Both the position numbers and the translations under genes were made by a program. The notes under the pieces were generated by a model, which had not been told where the DNA came from, searched no databases, and worked only from the letters and a program-made list of their open reading frames with translations. A stretch of 64,000 nt of DNA from Pythium myriotylum (taxonomy: Eukaryota; Oomycota; Peronosporomycetes; Pythiales; Pythiaceae): assembly GCA_023091665.1 (NCBI GenBank), contig JALJCQ010000030.1:436501-500500 (forward strand), written 5' to 3'. Below are positions 61,915-64,000 of the stretch, one piece after another; within the stretch, counting starts at the first letter, position 1; each line of letters opens with the position of its first letter.

Positions 61915-61952
61915 CTTCCCCAGCCCCTGAGCGCGCCACAACATCACTCAGC

Positions 61953-62230
61953 GATCTCCTCGAAATGGCTACATTGGTGTAGACCACTTCAAACCACCTG
62001 GATTGCTGGCATTTTCCGCGCTCTCGGTGACTGTGAAACGCCTTTGCGCTCTCGACCACTGTTCGACACTCCGCGTGGTTCTCGAATGGCGGAACGACCG
62101 GCCAGTTGGGTTGCTCGACTTTTCTCGGGATCAGATCCCACGCGTTCTTTTGCTGGTCATCGAGATATTGCTCTCGTCAATCGATCGCTCACTTTTGGAT
62201 CTTCCCACAGAGCAACTCTAACATAACAAT
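61953..62230 (+). promoter_or_regulatory. host DNA upstream of HSF gene 1
   Basis: Promoter-side sequence. Parts resemble 63318-63497 upstream of the second HSF gene (for example gaaatggctacac/t), consistent with tandem duplication including the promoter. Confidence 0.5.
62187..62199 (+). promoter_or_regulatory. candidate oomycete-type Inr
   Basis: GCTCACTTTTGGA, 32 bp before the ATG, fits the oomycete initiator pattern built around TCAYTTY. Motif match only. Confidence 0.45.
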
Positions 62231-62896
62231 ATGACGACCAAGGCACCAAAGTTCCTCCGCGTCCTCTACAACCTTCTCGACACCGAGCCGACCTCTATCA
62301 TCGCATGGTCGCCCTGCGGTGCTTTCTTCCAAGTCCACGACATCGCTCGCCTCAAGCAATACGTGCTGCCTCGCTACTTCAAACACAACAAGTTTGCGAG
62401 CTTCCAGCGTCAGTTGAACAACTTTGGTTTCCGCAAGTGGACGAAGACTCGTGCGAGTGTGTGCACGTTCAGCCACGATGTGCTGGTCAGGTGTCGACCC
62501 AGTGAGCTGGCCGACCTCGTCGCTCAAGGAGGCATCGTGTCACCGCACGTGAAGGTTGGCGGGAAGCGCGAGCGAAGTGAGAGCTCGAGTTCAGAGAGCA
62601 GCAGTGAAATCGAAGGAGCCAACGAGCTGAAGAAGAGCAAGCATGATGATGATGGCAGCGATGGCGAGAGCTTCGTGGACCTTCTCGTCGACGGCAACGA
62701 GGACCACCTAGTGGATCTCTCATTGGAGTTTCTTTCCGCGAGCGACGATGACATCGATTGGATGCATTTGGATGACTCCTCCCACGTAGATGAGCTCCTT
62801 GGAGATGACGAGTCGGCTTTCGTTCTTGGTGGCTGTGGGCTCGACATTGACACACTCGAGTCAGAAGAGTGGAGTGAGTTGATGGAGTGCCTTTAG
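62231..62896 (+). CDS. HSF-type DNA-binding domain protein 1
   Basis: 221 aa, intact. Residues about 5-92 form a heat-shock-factor DNA-binding domain: KFLRVLYNLL, SIIAWSPCG, VLPRYFKHNKFASFQRQLNN and FGFRKW are the hallmark segments, including the recognition helix. A Ser/Glu/Asp-rich region follows, then a strongly acidic C-terminus that could activate transcription. No clear leucine-zipper trimerisation domain is visible, so it is shorter than classical HSFs. It lies just outside the right end of element C and in tandem with a second copy. TAG stop, no intron needed. Confidence 0.93.
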   Translation: MTTKAPKFLRVLYNLLDTEPTSIIAWSPCGAFFQVHDIARLKQYVLPRYFKHNKFASFQRQLNNFGFRKWTKTRASVCTFSHDVLVRCRPSELADLVAQGGIVSPHVKVGGKRERSESSSSESSSEIEGANELKKSKHDDDGSDGESFVDLLVDGNEDHLVDLSLEFLSASDDDIDWMHLDDSSHVDELLGDDESAFVLGGCGLDIDTLESEEWSELMECL

Positions 62897-63497
62897 GTAG
62901 TTGAGACAGATATGATATAGAGATGCCATTTATTCAATACAAAGTCATTTCACCCGAACATTTCTTGGCGTGTTCGTGTTTTCTCTCCGAACCGTGATGT
63001 TGTTGCAGAGTTCAACTAGTAAATTCTAATAGCTCGGCTGGTTGTCGACATCGAAAGCTCAACGCTACTCACGGTGGACGTCACGAGCCATGGAAGTAGG
63101 TCGTGCAGCAGCAGAGTGACCTTCCCTAGCGGTTGGGTGAAGGAGTTGCGAGCTAGATCGCGAGTCCATCGCAAAATTGCCGAGTAGATCAGCCATCTAG
63201 TTGTTCGCACGGACATGATGAGCCCAGTGACGGATGTAGACTTGGTCCGCTAGCCTTGTCTCCGAACCGTGACGTTGCTGGAAGATCGTGGCCACCTCTT
63301 CTTAATGAATAGCGACTAGTGAAATGGCTACACTCGCCCTCGAACCAGTTGCTCGAATGCGTTGTTCGCCGACTGTGCGCCGAACGCTCTACCATCTGTG
63401 TTCCTCGCGTGTTCTTCGGCCAGGAAGACGAACGCTGCGTGACCTGCCTTATCCTTTGCCACTTCAAAATCGGAGACCAACTCGACACAACGTCACC
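62897..63497. other. intergenic region between the HSF genes
   Basis: About 600 bp with no gene. A repeat of about 20 bp (tctccgaaccgtgaygttg) occurs near 62980 and 63257. The last 180 bp resemble the upstream region of HSF gene 1. Confidence 0.5.
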
Positions 63498-64000
63498 ATG
63501 GCGTCCGTTCCCAAGTTCCTCCGCGTCCTCTACAACCTCCTCGACACCGAGCCGACCTCCATCATCGCATGGTCGCCCTGCGGTACTTTCTTCCAAGTCC
63601 ACGACATTGCGCGCCTGGAGCAGCATGTGCTGCCTCGCTACTTCAAACACAACAAGTTTGCGAGTTTCCAGCGTCAGTTGAACAACTTTGGTTTCCGCAA
63701 GTGGACGAAGACTCGTGCGAGTGTGTGCACGTTCAGCCACGATGTGCTGGTGCGATGCAAGCCTTATGAGCTGCCAGAAATGGTGGCCAAGTCCACACCC
63801 ACAGCCTCCCCAGTGTCTCTCAAGCGTCCGCGGAGCCAGAGTCCGTCACCATCTTCTCCTATGAAGAAGCTCAAGACAACGACCGTTGTTGAGTTGGAGT
63901 CAGATGCTTCCGATCTGCTGAGTTTCGACTGGTGCGTCATGGCCAATGACGAACCATTCGATGAGTTCTGTGTTGACGACTGCGTCGGGATGCCCATCGA
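63498..64000 (+). CDS. HSF-type DNA-binding domain protein 2 (3' end beyond window)
   Basis: ATG at 63498 in a good context (CACCATGG). It is open for 167 codons to the window edge. The first 92 residues are almost identical to HSF gene 1 (differences include AFF/TFF and LKQY/LEQH in the domain). After the domain it diverges to a Ser/Pro-rich basic stretch (LKRPRSQ, MKKLK) and an acidic segment. A recent tandem duplicate that kept the DNA-binding domain and changed its tail. Confidence 0.93.
   Translation, partial: MASVPKFLRVLYNLLDTEPTSIIAWSPCGTFFQVHDIARLEQHVLPRYFKHNKFASFQRQLNNFGFRKWTKTRASVCTFSHDVLVRCKPYELPEMVAKSTPTASPVSLKRPRSQSPSPSSPMKKLKTTTVVELESDASDLLSFDWCVMANDEPFDEFCVDDCVGMPI

Larger units (their letters stand above)
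24211..61948 (+). mobile_element. C: Ty3/Gypsy LTR retrotransposon expanded by nested insertions
   Basis: LTRs begin AGTGATG and end CATCACT, with 4-bp duplications CAGC at 24207-24210 and 61949-61952. Its plus-strand gag-pol is split at TCGAT (26806-26810 and 55829-55833) by the block X-A, S, X-B. Its 3' LTR holds a solo S LTR and a Tc1/mariner-like insert. Without nested DNA, C is about 7 kb. Pol has a frameshift and changed catalytic residues, so C itself is dead. Confidence 0.92.
59505..61948 (+). repeat. C 3' LTR, interrupted twice
   Basis: Pieces matching the 5' LTR are 59505-59731, 60697-61128, about 61794-61809 and about 61879-61948. Between them lie the solo S LTR, a Tc1/mariner-like insert and a 69-bp inverted duplication. 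CAGC follows at 61949. Confidence 0.9.

Overview
Nearly all of this window is transposable element (TE) sequence. About 3.9 kb of apparent host DNA remains: 1-1364, 23746-24210 and 61949-64000. The organism is probably an oomycete or close stramenopile. The reasons are HSF-type genes, short GT-AG introns, GC-rich coding sequence, and Ty3/Gypsy elements with a second RNase H, a type known from oomycetes and plants. This is inference; I cannot name the species.

Layout. (1) 1-1364 is host-like flank with no confident gene and a possible small inverted-repeat element. (2) 1365-23745 is a minus-strand Ty3/Gypsy element, here E1, with 1018-bp LTRs and target duplication GACT. It carries gag, pro-pol, a chromodomain, and a roughly 915-codon ORF on the opposite strand. 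Its pol is split at a TTAA by a 9-kb piggyBac-type transposon (9899-18883). That transposon carries a double-chromodomain transposase, a spliced coiled-coil gene, a DOT1-like methyltransferase and a P-loop kinase. (3) 23746-24210 is a host island. (4) 24211-61948 is a plus-strand Ty3/Gypsy element, here C, with 755-bp LTRs and target duplication CAGC. It is expanded by nested insertions: two almost identical 7161-bp elements (X-A 26811-33971, X-B 48668-55828), a large retroelement S (33972-48667), a solo LTR of S (59732-60692) and a Tc1/mariner-like insert (61129-61793). (5) 61949-64000 is host DNA with two tandem HSF-type genes.

Three points stand out. First, the piggyBac unit is a gene-carrying transposon whose cargo includes a probable chromatin-modifying enzyme. 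Second, S is an LTR element that appears to encode, besides gag-pol, a Myb/SANT-like nuclear protein and an SF1 helicase. The 10-mer TGACAGTGAT occurs about 23 times through it, in both orientations and several reading frames, which points to a DNA-level signal. Third, S is circularly permuted and has one LTR. The two X copies beside it have exchanged target duplications (TCGAT/CCAAC and CCAAC/TCGAT), and a solo S LTR lies 4 kb away. Recombination through X and the LTR would give this, but so would an assembly ambiguity at the same two repeats.

Most retroelement genes here are damaged by in-frame TGA or TAG codons, single-base frameshifts or changed catalytic residues. E1 pol, apart from the piggyBac insertion, is open. 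All counts were made by eye.
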